This document shows, in pieces, positions 1 through 7,291 of a stretch of 19,025 nt of DNA (positions within the stretch are counted from its first letter, which is position 1; each line of letters starts with the position of its first letter). The notes under the pieces are model-generated. The model searched no databases and was not told the DNA's origin. It saw only the letters and a list, made by a program, of their open reading frames with translations. The DNA lies in the NCBI GenBank assembly GCA_018715585.1, contig DVLH01000182.1, positions 1 through 19,025 of the forward strand. The letters are read 5' to 3'. This stretch comes from Candidatus Aphodomonas merdavium (GTDB taxonomy: Bacteria > Bacillota > Clostridia > Christensenellales > Aristaeellaceae). The position numbers were made by a program, and so were the translations under genes.

Positions 1-30
1 AAGCGCGCCGCCTTTCGCATTATCCCGCAC
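1..30 (-). CDS. 5' end of a leftward gene, possibly a TetR-type regulator (partial)
   Basis: Reading leftward from a GTG at 30-28 there are ten open codons, MRDNAKGGAL, before the window ends. The start is preceded at proper spacing by a GGAGGGG ribosome binding site (about 36-42) and by a consensus-like promoter (63-91). A short basic N-terminus followed by a hydrophobic turn is compatible with the leader of a TetR-family regulator, and the palindromic sites on its promoter suggest an autoregulated DNA-binding protein. The family is inference from ten residues plus context. That a gene starts here is well supported by promoter, binding site and start codon together. Confidence 0.55.
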   Translation of the reverse strand, partial: MRDNAKGGAL

Positions 31-44
31 GGTAGCCCCTCCAT

Positions 45-82
45 ATTACGGTTACTGTAATAATTATATCGCTAACCGTAAT
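45..82. promoter_or_regulatory. Two tandem 17-bp operators over the leftward promoter
   Basis: Site A, ATTACGGTTACTGTAAT (45-61), is a palindrome with 8-bp arms and one mismatch. Site B, ATATCGCTAACCGTAAT (66-82), shares the right half ACCGTAAT and has a degenerate left half. Their centres (53 and 74) are 21 bp apart, two helical turns. Read another way, the outer halves form a perfect 10-bp inverted repeat (45-54 and 73-82). Site B fills the -35/-10 spacer and site A covers the start point of the leftward promoter, so occupancy should shut it off. Binding by the product of the leftward gene is inferred. Confidence 0.7.
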
Positions 83-91
83 AAAAGTCAA
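63..91 (-). promoter_or_regulatory. Promoter of the divergent leftward gene
   Basis: On the minus strand, TTGACT (91-86) and a perfect TATAAT (68-63) are separated by exactly 17 bases. The transcript would start near base 56 and reach the GTG at 30 after a short leader carrying GGAGGGG. Confidence 0.8.
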
Positions 92-225
92 CGGAATTCC
101 AGAAAAAGCTGCGCAAGAAAAGCCCTTATAGCAGCTTAGCGGTGCAACGGCTTTCAATGCATCTTCGAAATCAGGCGAGCAGGCTGCAATCTGCGCCGGT
201 ACCGGCGGAAAAACGATGCCAAATG

Positions 226-254
226 TTGTCATTGCTTGCCTGGCGTGGTAAAAT
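226..254 (+). promoter_or_regulatory. Promoter of the dehydrogenase gene
   Basis: TTGTCA (226-231), a 17-base spacer and TAAAAT (249-254) give a good housekeeping-sigma promoter. The start point would fall near 261, about 34 bases before the ATG at 295. Confidence 0.7.
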
Positions 255-259
255 ACGGA

Positions 260-276
260 TATGTACGTCATACATA
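260..276. promoter_or_regulatory. 17-bp inverted repeat on the dehydrogenase start point
   Basis: TATGTA-CGTCA-TACATA is a perfect inverted repeat with 6-bp arms and a 5-bp centre. It begins 5 bases after the -10 box, covers the expected transcription start, and ends next to the ribosome binding site. The position suits a repressor site. The sequence is unlike the operators at 45-82, so another regulator may act here, or the repeat may be chance. Confidence 0.4.
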
Positions 277-294
277 GAAAGGAACGAACCGCCT

Positions 295-1548
295 ATGAAA
301 ACAAAAGGTCTCCGGCTCTATGGCGTAAACGACCTTCGCCTGGAAGAATTTGAACTCCCCCCCATCAAGGACGATGAAATCCTGGTGGAAATGATCACCG
401 ACAGCGTCTGCATGTCCACCCATAAGGCCGCTTCGCTCGGCGCCGCCCACAAGCGCGTGCCCGATAACGTAGCGGAAAACCCCGTCATTGTCGGCCATGA
501 ATACGCCGGCAACATCATCGAAGTCGGCAAAAAGCACCAGGGCCGCTTCCAGCCCGGCATGAAGTTCACCGTGCAGCCCGCCATGAACTACAAAGGCACG
601 CTCTGGTCCACCGGCTACAGCTACCCCTACTGCGGCGGTAACATGACATACGGCATTTTGCCCATGGAAATGATGGAATGCAACTGCCTGCTGGAATACA
701 AGGGCGACGCCTACTACAAGGCCAGCCTGGCCGAGCCGATGAGCTGCATCATCGGCGGCGCGCACGCCAACTATCACACCCGCCCCGGCGTTTACACGCA
801 TGAAATGGGCATCGTCCCGGGCGGCAAGGTGGCGCTGCTGGCAGGCGCAGGCCCGATGGGCCTTGGCATGATTGCCTATCTGCTCAACTGCGACCGCCGT
901 CCCTCCCTCTTTGTCGTCACGGACATTGACGACGCCCGGCTGGCCCGCGCCGAAGCGCTCTTCCCCGTGGCAGCTGCCGCAGAAAAGGGAATTACGCTCA
1001 AATACGTCAATACGGGCAACGCAGATAATCCTGTCGGCCTCTTGACGGAGCTTTCCGGCGGGACGGGATACGACGATGTGTTCGTCTTTGCCCCCGTGCG
1101 CCCCGTCGTCGAGCAGGGCGACGCCATCCTGGGGCGTGACGGCTGCCTGAACTTCTTCGCCGGCCCCACCGACAGCAAGTTCTCCGCCCTCTTTAACTTC
1201 TACGAGGTGCACTACGGCAGCCACCATGTCGTCGGCACCAGCGGCGGCAACCTGGACGACATGCTCGAATGCCTGCAAATGACGGCCGAGCACAAGCTCA
1301 ACGCCAGCATGATGATCACGCACGTGGGCGGCCTCAACGCCGCGCGAGAGACCATCCTCAACCTGCCCAAGATCCCCGGCGGGAAAAAGCTCATCTACAA
1401 CCACATTGAAATGCCGCTGACGGCCATCGCCGATTTTGCAAAGGCCGCCAAGGAGGATCAACGCTTTGGCGACCTGGACGACATCTGCAAAGCCAACAAC
1501 GGCCTATGGTGCACCGAGGCGGAGCAGTACGTGCTCAGCCGCTGGTAA
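295..1548 (+). CDS. Zinc-binding dehydrogenase, L-sorbose-1-phosphate reductase-like
   Basis: Medium-chain dehydrogenase of 417 residues. The ATG at 295 follows AAAGGAA with good spacing and gives the usual family N-terminus; in-frame codons further upstream have no such site. Cys39, the GHE motif at 67-69 and Glu147 fit the catalytic zinc site. GAGPMG (184-189) is the nucleotide-binding loop, and Asp210 at the end of the next strand favours NAD(H) over NADP(H). The run of motifs (SVCxSTxKAA, HKRVPD, NPVIVGHE, LNFFAGPTDxxF, VGTSGG, IPGGKKLIYN) closely matches SorE, which interconverts L-sorbose 1-phosphate and D-glucitol 6-phosphate. No sorbose PTS or other sugar genes lie nearby, so the substrate is uncertain. 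A terminator follows, so it appears monocistronic, and a probable regulator gene lies upstream in the opposite direction. Confidence 0.85.
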   Translation: MKTKGLRLYGVNDLRLEEFELPPIKDDEILVEMITDSVCMSTHKAASLGAAHKRVPDNVAENPVIVGHEYAGNIIEVGKKHQGRFQPGMKFTVQPAMNYKGTLWSTGYSYPYCGGNMTYGILPMEMMECNCLLEYKGDAYYKASLAEPMSCIIGGAHANYHTRPGVYTHEMGIVPGGKVALLAGAGPMGLGMIAYLLNCDRRPSLFVVTDIDDARLARAEALFPVAAAAEKGITLKYVNTGNADNPVGLLTELSGGTGYDDVFVFAPVRPVVEQGDAILGRDGCLNFFAGPTDSKFSALFNFYEVHYGSHHVVGTSGGNLDDMLECLQMTAEHKLNASMMITHVGGLNAARETILNLPKIPGGKKLIYNHIEMPLTAIADFAKAAKEDQRFGDLDDICKANNGLWCTEAEQYVLSRW

Positions 1549-1577
1549 AAGCCGCACGGCCCTATCCAGCGCTCTTG

Positions 1578-1617
1578 CGCCGCAACCCCGAACACAGGCG
1601 GGGCTGCGGCGTTTTTT
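1578..1617 (+). terminator. Terminator after the dehydrogenase gene
   Basis: A 13-bp stem (1578-1590 with 1599-1611, one mismatch), an 8-base loop and six T's follow the stop codon by about 30 bases. From here to 1777 I see no gene or clear promoter. Confidence 0.85.
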
Positions 1618-1792
1618 CTTTCCGTGCAACAGCAAGACGCCGCGCACGCCCCTCAGCGCGCTTTCCCGGATGATTCCTGCGCGGCAAAATCCGCTCCCTT
1701 TCCCGAGGAAACGGATTTGCCCCGCGCACCGCGGCAGGAAACGGCGCGTTTGCCGTCGAAATTTGGCGCAAACCCATGGGAGGAGGAGCGCG

Positions 1793-3595
1793 ATGAAGCG
1801 TGCATTGATGATCCTGCCGCTATTGGCAGCCCTGCTTTTTTTTGCGTTTGCCGGTAGCGCCGAAGAGTCCTACCCCGCGTCCTGTCTGGTCAAGTTTACG
1901 GATAACCCGCCCGCGGAGCTTGCCGAGGCGCTGGCCGCGTCGCCCTGGGCGGGGGCGGAAATTATTGCCGGCCGTGCGGATAGGCGCTTTGAACGCTGGG
2001 AATATACGCAGATGATCCTGCAAGACGATGCGTCGGTATACTGGCTGTGCTGCGGAAACTACGACGAGCAGGACGGCTGGCAGCTGACCGCCTCCAGCGC
2101 CGCGCTGCGGCAGGACGAGGCGCCCGAGCTGGTCAGCGAGGCCGAACGGTACGGCTATACGGACGAACAGGTCGGCTCCAACGGCGGCTGCTACCAGTTT
2201 GACGTCGTCTATCCCGATGTGCGCTATGGCTGGTTTTTTTCCAGCGCCGGGCCGGCCCTCACGTGCATCGAAACCGCATCGGAGCAGATCGACGTCACCC
2301 GCGACACCGTCACCCTCCTTTCGGAAGACAGCGTGGGCGGCGTGGCCGGGACCGTCTATAACACGCTGCCCATCACGCTTGACGCGTTCGATATCAGCGC
2401 TTTTCCCACCGACTGGGAGTCGCTGACGGCGCTCGCCGATGCCTCGCCGGAAAGCAACCGGTCGCTGGCGCGCCTGATAGACGCGCCGGCGGCGGACGGC
2501 GCGGCGGGCGGCGCGCCCACCATTCCCCTGTACGACGCGCCGTCGGAAGGCGCGCAGCTTCTCGCCCGCACGCACGGCGGCGTCAACGCATCGGCCCTGG
2601 AGGAGCGCGACGGCTATGTGCGCCTGCGCATCGGCGGCTTTGAGGCGTGGGCAAAGCGCGAAAACGTGCTGCTGGGCGGCGAACGCGCGGGGATATACAA
2701 CTCGGACGGCCAGGTGGCGCAGGTATACGCCTATGGCCGTCAAAACACGCAGCCACTCTACGAAAAACCGGCGGAGGACGCCGCCGTGACCGGCATGCTG
2801 CGCATTCACGAGCGCATCCTGGTGCAGCTCGCGCTTGACGGCGGCGAGTGGTTCTACGTCAAGGCCGGCAGCCAGCTGGGCTGGATGCGCTTTGACACGC
2901 TGTGCGAGACGGATAACTTTTACGACGCGTGGGTTTACTCCGAAGACCCTGCGCTGCGCCTGAACCTGCGCGTATCGCCGGATAAGAGCAGCGATTCCCT
3001 TGGCCGCTATTACAGCGGCGTGCACGTAGTCTGCCTGTGCAAGGACAAGCCCTTGGACGGCTGGACGCGCGTGATCATCGAGGGCGTCAGCGGCTACATG
3101 CAGTCGAGCTTCCTGCTCAGCTACAGCGATTATAACGGCAAAGAATGGCTTCCGCCCATCGCAACCGTCTCCGGCGTGGACGACAAAGGCGCCAAGCTGC
3201 GCAACGCGCCCAACGAAAACGCCACGCCGCTTTCCAGCCATCCGAACGGGACGAAGGCGGAGGTGCTCGCCGTCTCCGGCTCCTGGGCGCACGTGCGCCT
3301 GCGCGACGGCAGCAGCGGCTACCTGCCGCTCAATGTCCTCGGCGGGGAACCGGAGCGCGCCGCGGAAAACGCCTTTACGCTGCTGCAGCCGGCCCTCACC
3401 TTTGAAGGGGAAATAGCGATCCCTGCCGGCGAAACCGTGCGCATTGCCGAGCGCCCCTATGTCCAATGGCATTATCCTCTCTCTCGCGGGGAGGAGGACG
3501 TGACGCTCGTCTATGCGGAGCCGGCGGAACTGTTCGCCGTCACGGACAGCGCATGCGGCTACATCGCCCCCGACGGGCTTTCGTTGGATTGGTAA
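1793..3595 (+). CDS. Secreted protein with four SH3-like (SH3b) repeats
   Basis: Protein of 600 residues starting at the ATG at 1793, directly behind a strong GGGAGGAGGAG site. Residues 1-23 (Lys-Arg, a long hydrophobic stretch, AGSA) form a signal peptide, so the protein is exported. Residues about 25-235 match no family I recognise. Four bacterial SH3-type modules follow, at roughly 242-297, 315-372, 385-443 and 464-518. Each has the pattern of a short strand with L/N-RxxP or PLYxxP, an xxGxxVxVL-like turn, a W/Y-V-V/R strand and a final GY/GW-hydrophobic strand. Such modules commonly bind cell wall or serve as spacers. No catalytic domain is visible. The last 80 residues are uncharacterised. 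The ZIP gene starts 24 bases downstream, so the two may be co-transcribed. A role at the cell surface is inference. Confidence 0.85.
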   Translation: MKRALMILPLLAALLFFAFAGSAEESYPASCLVKFTDNPPAELAEALAASPWAGAEIIAGRADRRFERWEYTQMILQDDASVYWLCCGNYDEQDGWQLTASSAALRQDEAPELVSEAERYGYTDEQVGSNGGCYQFDVVYPDVRYGWFFSSAGPALTCIETASEQIDVTRDTVTLLSEDSVGGVAGTVYNTLPITLDAFDISAFPTDWESLTALADASPESNRSLARLIDAPAADGAAGGAPTIPLYDAPSEGAQLLARTHGGVNASALEERDGYVRLRIGGFEAWAKRENVLLGGERAGIYNSDGQVAQVYAYGRQNTQPLYEKPAEDAAVTGMLRIHERILVQLALDGGEWFYVKAGSQLGWMRFDTLCETDNFYDAWVYSEDPALRLNLRVSPDKSSDSLGRYYSGVHVVCLCKDKPLDGWTRVIIEGVSGYMQSSFLLSYSDYNGKEWLPPIATVSGVDDKGAKLRNAPNENATPLSSHPNGTKAEVLAVSGSWAHVRLRDGSSGYLPLNVLGGEPERAAENAFTLLQPALTFEGEIAIPAGETVRIAERPYVQWHYPLSRGEEDVTLVYAEPAELFAVTDSACGYIAPDGLSLDW

Positions 3596-3619
3596 AATAA
3601 CTTCGTAAAGGAGCTACAA

Positions 3620-4408
3620 ATGACAGACACATTGAAGGCCGCCGCAGGCGTCCTCATCCCGTTCCTGGGCACGTCGCTGGGGGCCGGCATGGTTTTTTTC
3701 CTCAAAAATGAAATGAAGCCATGGCTGCAAAAAGCGCTGCTCGGCTTCGCCTCCGGCGTAATGATGGCGGCTTCCGTCTGGTCGCTTTTAATTCCGGCGA
3801 TTGAAATGGCAGCGTCCTCCGGCACGGCGGCATGGCTGCCCGCGGCGGGAGGGTTCCTGCTGGGCATGGGCTTTTTGCTCGCGCTCGACTCGTTCATTCC
3901 GCACCTGCACCTGGGGGCAGACTGTCCGGAAGGGCGGCCCTGCGGCATCAAAAAGTCGTTCATGCTCGTGCTTGCGGTAACGCTGCACAACATCCCCGAA
4001 GGGATGGCCGTAGGCGTCGTGCTGGCGGGCATGCTCTCGGGCAGCGCCGTCATCTCCACGGCAGGCGCGTTTGCGCTGGCCATCGGCATCGCCATTCAAA
4101 ACTTCCCCGAAGGCGCCATCATCTCCATGCCGCTCGTCGGCACGGGGCTGAGCCGCCGCAGGGCGTTCCTGTACGGCGTGCTCTCCGGCATTGTGGAGCC
4201 CGTCGGCGCAATCGTCACAATCCTTTTGACATCGCTGATCGAGCCCGTGCTGCCTGCCATCCTCGCCTTTGCCGCCGGAGCGATGATTTACGTCGTCGTG
4301 GAGGAGCTGATTCCCGAGGCGCAGGCGGGAAGCCACTCGAACATCGGCACCATCGGCGTCGCGCTGGGGTTTGCGCTGATGATGGTGCTCGACGTTGCGC
4401 TGGGCTAG
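3620..4408 (+). CDS. ZIP-family divalent metal transporter (ZupT/GufA-like)
   Basis: Integral membrane protein of 262 residues with about eight hydrophobic helices. It carries the two signature metal-binding helices of the ZIP family: HNIPEG at 123-128 and QNFPEG at 160-165, the latter having Gln in place of the usual His as in many prokaryotic members. EELIPEA at 228-234 is also conserved. A short His-rich stretch, PHLHLGADCPEGRPC (94-108), lies in the loop before the first motif. ZIP proteins bring Zn2+ and related metals into the cytoplasm. The start is set by AAAGGAG six bases before the ATG. In many clostridia a ZIP gene sits between prfA and the Sua5 gene (recalled); here it lies beside that cluster in the opposite orientation. 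A terminator lies at 4541-4576. Confidence 0.9.
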   Translation: MTDTLKAAAGVLIPFLGTSLGAGMVFFLKNEMKPWLQKALLGFASGVMMAASVWSLLIPAIEMAASSGTAAWLPAAGGFLLGMGFLLALDSFIPHLHLGADCPEGRPCGIKKSFMLVLAVTLHNIPEGMAVGVVLAGMLSGSAVISTAGAFALAIGIAIQNFPEGAIISMPLVGTGLSRRRAFLYGVLSGIVEPVGAIVTILLTSLIEPVLPAILAFAAGAMIYVVVEELIPEAQAGSHSNIGTIGVALGFALMMVLDVALG

Positions 4409-4540
4409 CCGTTTGCTTGGCGCGGGCGGGCATGTCCATTTTTCCTGCCCCTCAAAAAAGCAACCGGCTGCAAAAGCCGGAGAATCTCAACGTTTGCCGC
4501 GCCGCCCCAGTGCCGGCGAAAAGCGAACATAGCCTCTGCT

Positions 4541-4576
4541 AAGGCGGTGCCGGCAGCCCTGCGCACCGCCTTTTTT
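4541..4576 (+). terminator. Terminator for the SH3 protein - ZIP unit
   Basis: Perfect 10-bp stem AAGGCGGTGC (4541-4550) with GCACCGCCTT (4563-4572), 12-base loop, and a T-run to 4576. Confidence 0.85.
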
Positions 4577-4694
4577 CAGGCGTCTGTCGTCCTTTTTTGT
4601 TATCGCCATGCAAAAGCGTCCAATCATCCCTTTGATCCGCCGCACCTCTCGTTTGCCGCCGCTTGTTCGCCTCCCGGCCCATCGCCGCGGTCCT

Positions 4695-4722
4695 AAAAAA
4701 GCCGCCGGTTCTCTCCGGCGGC
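4695..4722 (-). terminator. Terminator after the DUF5655 gene
   Basis: On the minus strand, GCCGCCGG (4722-4715), a 6-base loop, CCGGCGGC (4708-4701) and then six T's (4700-4695). It ends leftward transcription arriving from the DUF5655 gene. Confidence 0.9.
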
Positions 4723-4756
4723 AATCCATACGGATATCCGCGCCCCCCGGCGCGGT

Positions 4757-5128
4757 TTATTTTATGCGAGCAAACGCATATGCCTGGCGCAACCAGCCGA
4801 GCAGTTCCGCATCGATCTGCTCTGCGCTGCAAAGCAGCACATGATGGGTCCATCGGCCCGGATACGGCTCGACCGCCTGGAAAACGCGCGGCGAATCCAG
4901 CCGGGCAGGCAAACCGAATGTGAGCATAATGCTGTGCGGTTCTCGCTTTGGACAGCGGGCAAACGAAACCGCCGCAAACACGCAGCGATTGCGAAAGGTA
5001 ATCTGCGTCCTTTGGACAACGGCCTGCACGTCCTCCCCCAGCGCCAGCAGCTCAGCCTCCAGCGTTTCATACAGCGGCAGCGCCTGCGGCCTTTGGGCAA
5101 AAAAAGCTGCCGTCAGCGCGCGTTCCAT
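4757..5128 (-). CDS. DUF5655 domain protein
   Basis: Cytoplasmic protein of 123 residues that matches the DUF5655 pattern over most of its length: a QRTQITFRNRCVFAAV strand region (about 39-54), PHSIMLTFGL (64-73), the strongly conserved SPRVFQAVEPYPGRWTHHV stretch (79-97), and a C-terminal helix DAELLGWLRQAYAFA. The domain is often annotated as transport- or DNA-binding-related, without a proven biochemical role. The ATG at 5128 follows AAAAGGAGGG. It is the last gene in the leftward direction. A terminator separates it from the Sua5-type gene and I found no promoter of its own, so it probably depends on read-through. Confidence 0.8.
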   Translation of the reverse strand: MERALTAAFFAQRPQALPLYETLEAELLALGEDVQAVVQRTQITFRNRCVFAAVSFARCPKREPHSIMLTFGLPARLDSPRVFQAVEPYPGRWTHHVLLCSAEQIDAELLGWLRQAYAFARIK

Positions 5129-5154
5129 CGCTTTGCCCTCCTTTTAAGGCGGTC

Positions 5155-5179
5155 AAAAACGGCCGTGCGCTCCCGGCCG
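5155..5179 (-). terminator. Terminator between the Sua5-type gene and the DUF5655 gene
   Basis: On the minus strand, CGGCCG (5179-5174), an 8-base loop, CGGCCG (5165-5160) and five T's (5159-5155). It begins 25 bases after the Sua5-type stop codon. The 6-bp stem may be leaky, which would let the next gene be read. Confidence 0.65.
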
Positions 5180-5204
5180 AAAAATACTGTGATGCCGTCC
5201 GGGC

Positions 5205-6218
5205 TCATCCTTCCTCTACACAAAAGCCGGCCGCGCGCAGCAGCCTGTTCGTCAGCGCCAGGCCCATTCCCTCCGTAGGCGTCTCCTCGGCGAACGCAAC
5301 CTCAATGCCTTCCTCGTCCATCGCCCGCAGCGCGGCAAAGAGGCGGGAAGCCATCTCCCCCGCATCCGAGCCCAGCGCAAACGTCCGCCGCTCGCCATAG
5401 GGCGCAGCGCCGGCACAAAGGATAGCCGTCTTTTTGCCCGCGGCAACGCTAGCATCATACCGCGCGGCAATTTGCTGCGGCGTCCCGCGCACGATCGTCA
5501 CGGCAGCCTGCGGCGCGTAATGCTTGTATTTCATGCCGGGCGAGCGCGCCTCCTGGCCCGAGGCCAGCGGATGCAGCACGGCATTATGAACGCGAAGCCG
5601 CGGCAGGTATTCGCGCAGCATTTCTGCCGTAACGCCGCCGGGTCGCAGCAGCACCGGCGTCTCCCCCGTCAAATCCAGCACCGTCGACTCCACGCCCACA
5701 CCGCACGGCCCGCCGTCGAGAATCAGCGGGATGCGGCCGTTCATGTCCTCATAGACGTGCTGCGCCGTGGTAGGGCTGGGCTTGCCGCTTCTGTTGGCGC
5801 TCGGGGCGGCGATGGGTTTTCCCAGCTCGCGGATGAGCATACGCGCCGCCGGATGGGACGGCATGCGGACAGCAACGGTGGAAAGGCCTGCGCATACCTC
5901 GTTGGGCACGGCGCGCGAGCGCGGCAGCACGAGCGTCAGCGGCCCAGGCCAAAACGCGTCCATGAGCGCGCGCGTGCGCGCATCCACCCAGGTAACCAGC
6001 GGCGCAAGATCCGCCTTGTCGCAAATATGGGCGATCAGCGGGTTGTCGGCCGGGCGGCCTTTGGCCGCAAAAATGCCCAGCACGGCTTTCCCGTTGAGCG
6101 CGTCCGCCCCCAGGCCATATACCGTCTCCGTCGGGAACGCCACCAGTTCCCCCTCTTTCATTAGCGAAGCGGCCAGCGCGATGGATGCCGCCGTTACCGG
6201 CATCAGTTCCGTCCTCAT
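5205..6218 (-). CDS. ywlC: L-threonylcarbamoyladenylate synthase (Sua5 type)
   Basis: Makes threonylcarbamoyl-AMP from threonine, bicarbonate and ATP, the first step of the t6A37 modification of ANN-decoding tRNAs. The 337-residue protein has the YrdC catalytic domain (about 10-195), with FPTETVYGLGADA (28-40), KGRPADNPL (53-61), APSANRSGKPSPT (138-150) and GVGVESTVLD (173-182). The linker SPGMKYKHYAP (226-236) and a C-terminal Sua5 domain follow, so this is the long two-domain form. The start at 6218 shares an ATGA with the prfA stop and has GGGAGGAAA upstream; the open frame continues into prfA, but those earlier codons lack such a site. Translational coupling to prfA is likely. Confidence 0.95.
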   Translation of the reverse strand: MRTELMPVTAASIALAASLMKEGELVAFPTETVYGLGADALNGKAVLGIFAAKGRPADNPLIAHICDKADLAPLVTWVDARTRALMDAFWPGPLTLVLPRSRAVPNEVCAGLSTVAVRMPSHPAARMLIRELGKPIAAPSANRSGKPSPTTAQHVYEDMNGRIPLILDGGPCGVGVESTVLDLTGETPVLLRPGGVTAEMLREYLPRLRVHNAVLHPLASGQEARSPGMKYKHYAPQAAVTIVRGTPQQIAARYDASVAAGKKTAILCAGAAPYGERRTFALGSDAGEMASRLFAALRAMDEEGIEVAFAEETPTEGMGLALTNRLLRAAGFCVEEG

Positions 6219-7291
6219 TCGTTTCCTCCCAGCGCCTTGAGGCGCTCCGTCTCCTCCGCCAGCACGAGTGCGTCGATCACCGGATCGCAATCGCCGTCGA
6301 CAAACGCCTCCAGCTGGTAAAGCGTCAAGCCAATGCGGTGATCCGTCACGCGTCCCTGCGGGAAATTATAGGTGCGGATTCTTTCGCTGCGGTCCCCCGT
6401 GCCCACCTGGTCACGGCGGTTCTTGGCATATTGTGCGTCTGCCTGCGAGCGATAGAGGTCATAAAGCCGTGCTTTCAGCACGCGCAGCGCCTTTTCCCTG
6501 TTTTTAATCTGTGATTTTTCGTCCTGGCAGGTAACAACCAGGCCCGTCGGCAAGTGCGTAATGCGCACAGCCGAGTCGGTCGTATTGATGCACTGCCCGC
6601 CATGGCCCGTCGAGCGGTAGACATCCACGCGCAGGTCGCCGGGGTTAATGGTGACCTCCACATCCTCCGCCTCCGGCAGCACGGCCACCGTCGCCGTCGA
6701 GGTATGAATCCTGCCGGAGGATTCCGTGGACGGCACGCGCTGCACGCGGTGCACACCGCTTTCAAACTTCAGCCGCCGGAACGCGCCCGCCCCGGCGATC
6801 ATGAACGTCGCTTCTTTTACGCCGCCAAGCTCCGTCATGTTGGCATCCGTCAACGAAAAGCGCCAGCCGTGGCGCTCTGCATAGCGCTGATACATCCGCA
6901 GCAGCATCGCACCGAAGAGCGCAGCTTCCTCTCCGCCTGCCCCCGCGCGGATTTCCATCACCACATTGCGCGAATCGTCCGGGTCCTGCGGCAAAAGCAG
7001 CAGCTGTAGCGCGCGCCGCGCCCTGGGGATCTCTTCCCGCAGCGCCTCGATTTCCTCCCGCGCCATCTCGCAAAGCTCGGCGTCGCAGAGCATCTCCTGC
7101 GCCTGCGCCTCGCGCTGCTCAAGCGCTTGCACACGGCGGTATGCGTCCAGCACCGGCTCCAGCTGCGCGTGCTCCTGCATAAGCTTCCTAAGCCGCTCCG
7201 CATCCTGAATCACTTCCGGCTGCGTCATCAACTCGGCTATCTCAGCATAGCGCCCCTCAATCCACAGCAACCGATCCTGCATTCCCGTCAT
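6215..7291 (-). CDS. prfA: Peptide chain release factor 1
   Basis: Recognises UAA and UAG stop codons and triggers release of the finished peptide. The 358-residue length is normal. Visible landmarks are the N-terminal helical domain (1-100), RAGAGGEEAALF (115-126), the codon-recognition tripeptide PST at 187-189 (the PxT element that marks RF1 rather than RF2's SPF), and the GGQ catalytic loop at 231-233 in STGHGGQCINTTDSAVR. Gln233 is the residue methylated by PrmC, encoded just upstream. The ATG at 7291 has AGGAGA at good spacing and lies 35 bases inside the prmC 3' end, so the two are co-transcribed and probably coupled. Confidence 0.97.
   Translation of the reverse strand: MTGMQDRLLWIEGRYAEIAELMTQPEVIQDAERLRKLMQEHAQLEPVLDAYRRVQALEQREAQAQEMLCDAELCEMAREEIEALREEIPRARRALQLLLLPQDPDDSRNVVMEIRAGAGGEEAALFGAMLLRMYQRYAERHGWRFSLTDANMTELGGVKEATFMIAGAGAFRRLKFESGVHRVQRVPSTESSGRIHTSTATVAVLPEAEDVEVTINPGDLRVDVYRSTGHGGQCINTTDSAVRITHLPTGLVVTCQDEKSQIKNREKALRVLKARLYDLYRSQADAQYAKNRRDQVGTGDRSERIRTYNFPQGRVTDHRIGLTLYQLEAFVDGDCDPVIDALVLAEETERLKALGGNE

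Larger units (their letters stand above)
4409..4756. other. 348-base gene-free stretch between convergent genes
   Basis: The stretch between the ends of the ZIP and DUF5655 genes contains one terminator for each direction (4541-4576 and 4695-4722) and a small CCGGCT/AGCCGG hairpin near 4463-4480 without a T-run. The short open frames crossing it have arginine/proline-rich composition typical of noncoding GC-rich DNA. I see no gene or RNA here. Confidence 0.6.

Noticed and set aside
20..271. 83-codon minus-strand open frame across the upstream control region
   Set aside because: It crosses two promoters and the operators and overlaps the better-supported GTG start at 30 in another frame.
268..1461. 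397-codon minus-strand open frame opposite the dehydrogenase
   Set aside because: The plus strand encodes a clear SorE-like enzyme; the minus frame has no family features.
1820..3472. 550-codon open frame on the minus strand opposite the SH3 protein gene
   Set aside because: It is rich in Ala, Arg, Val and Gly without motifs, lacks a ribosome binding site, and mirrors the GC-rich third positions of the plus-strand gene, which has a signal peptide and recognisable repeats.
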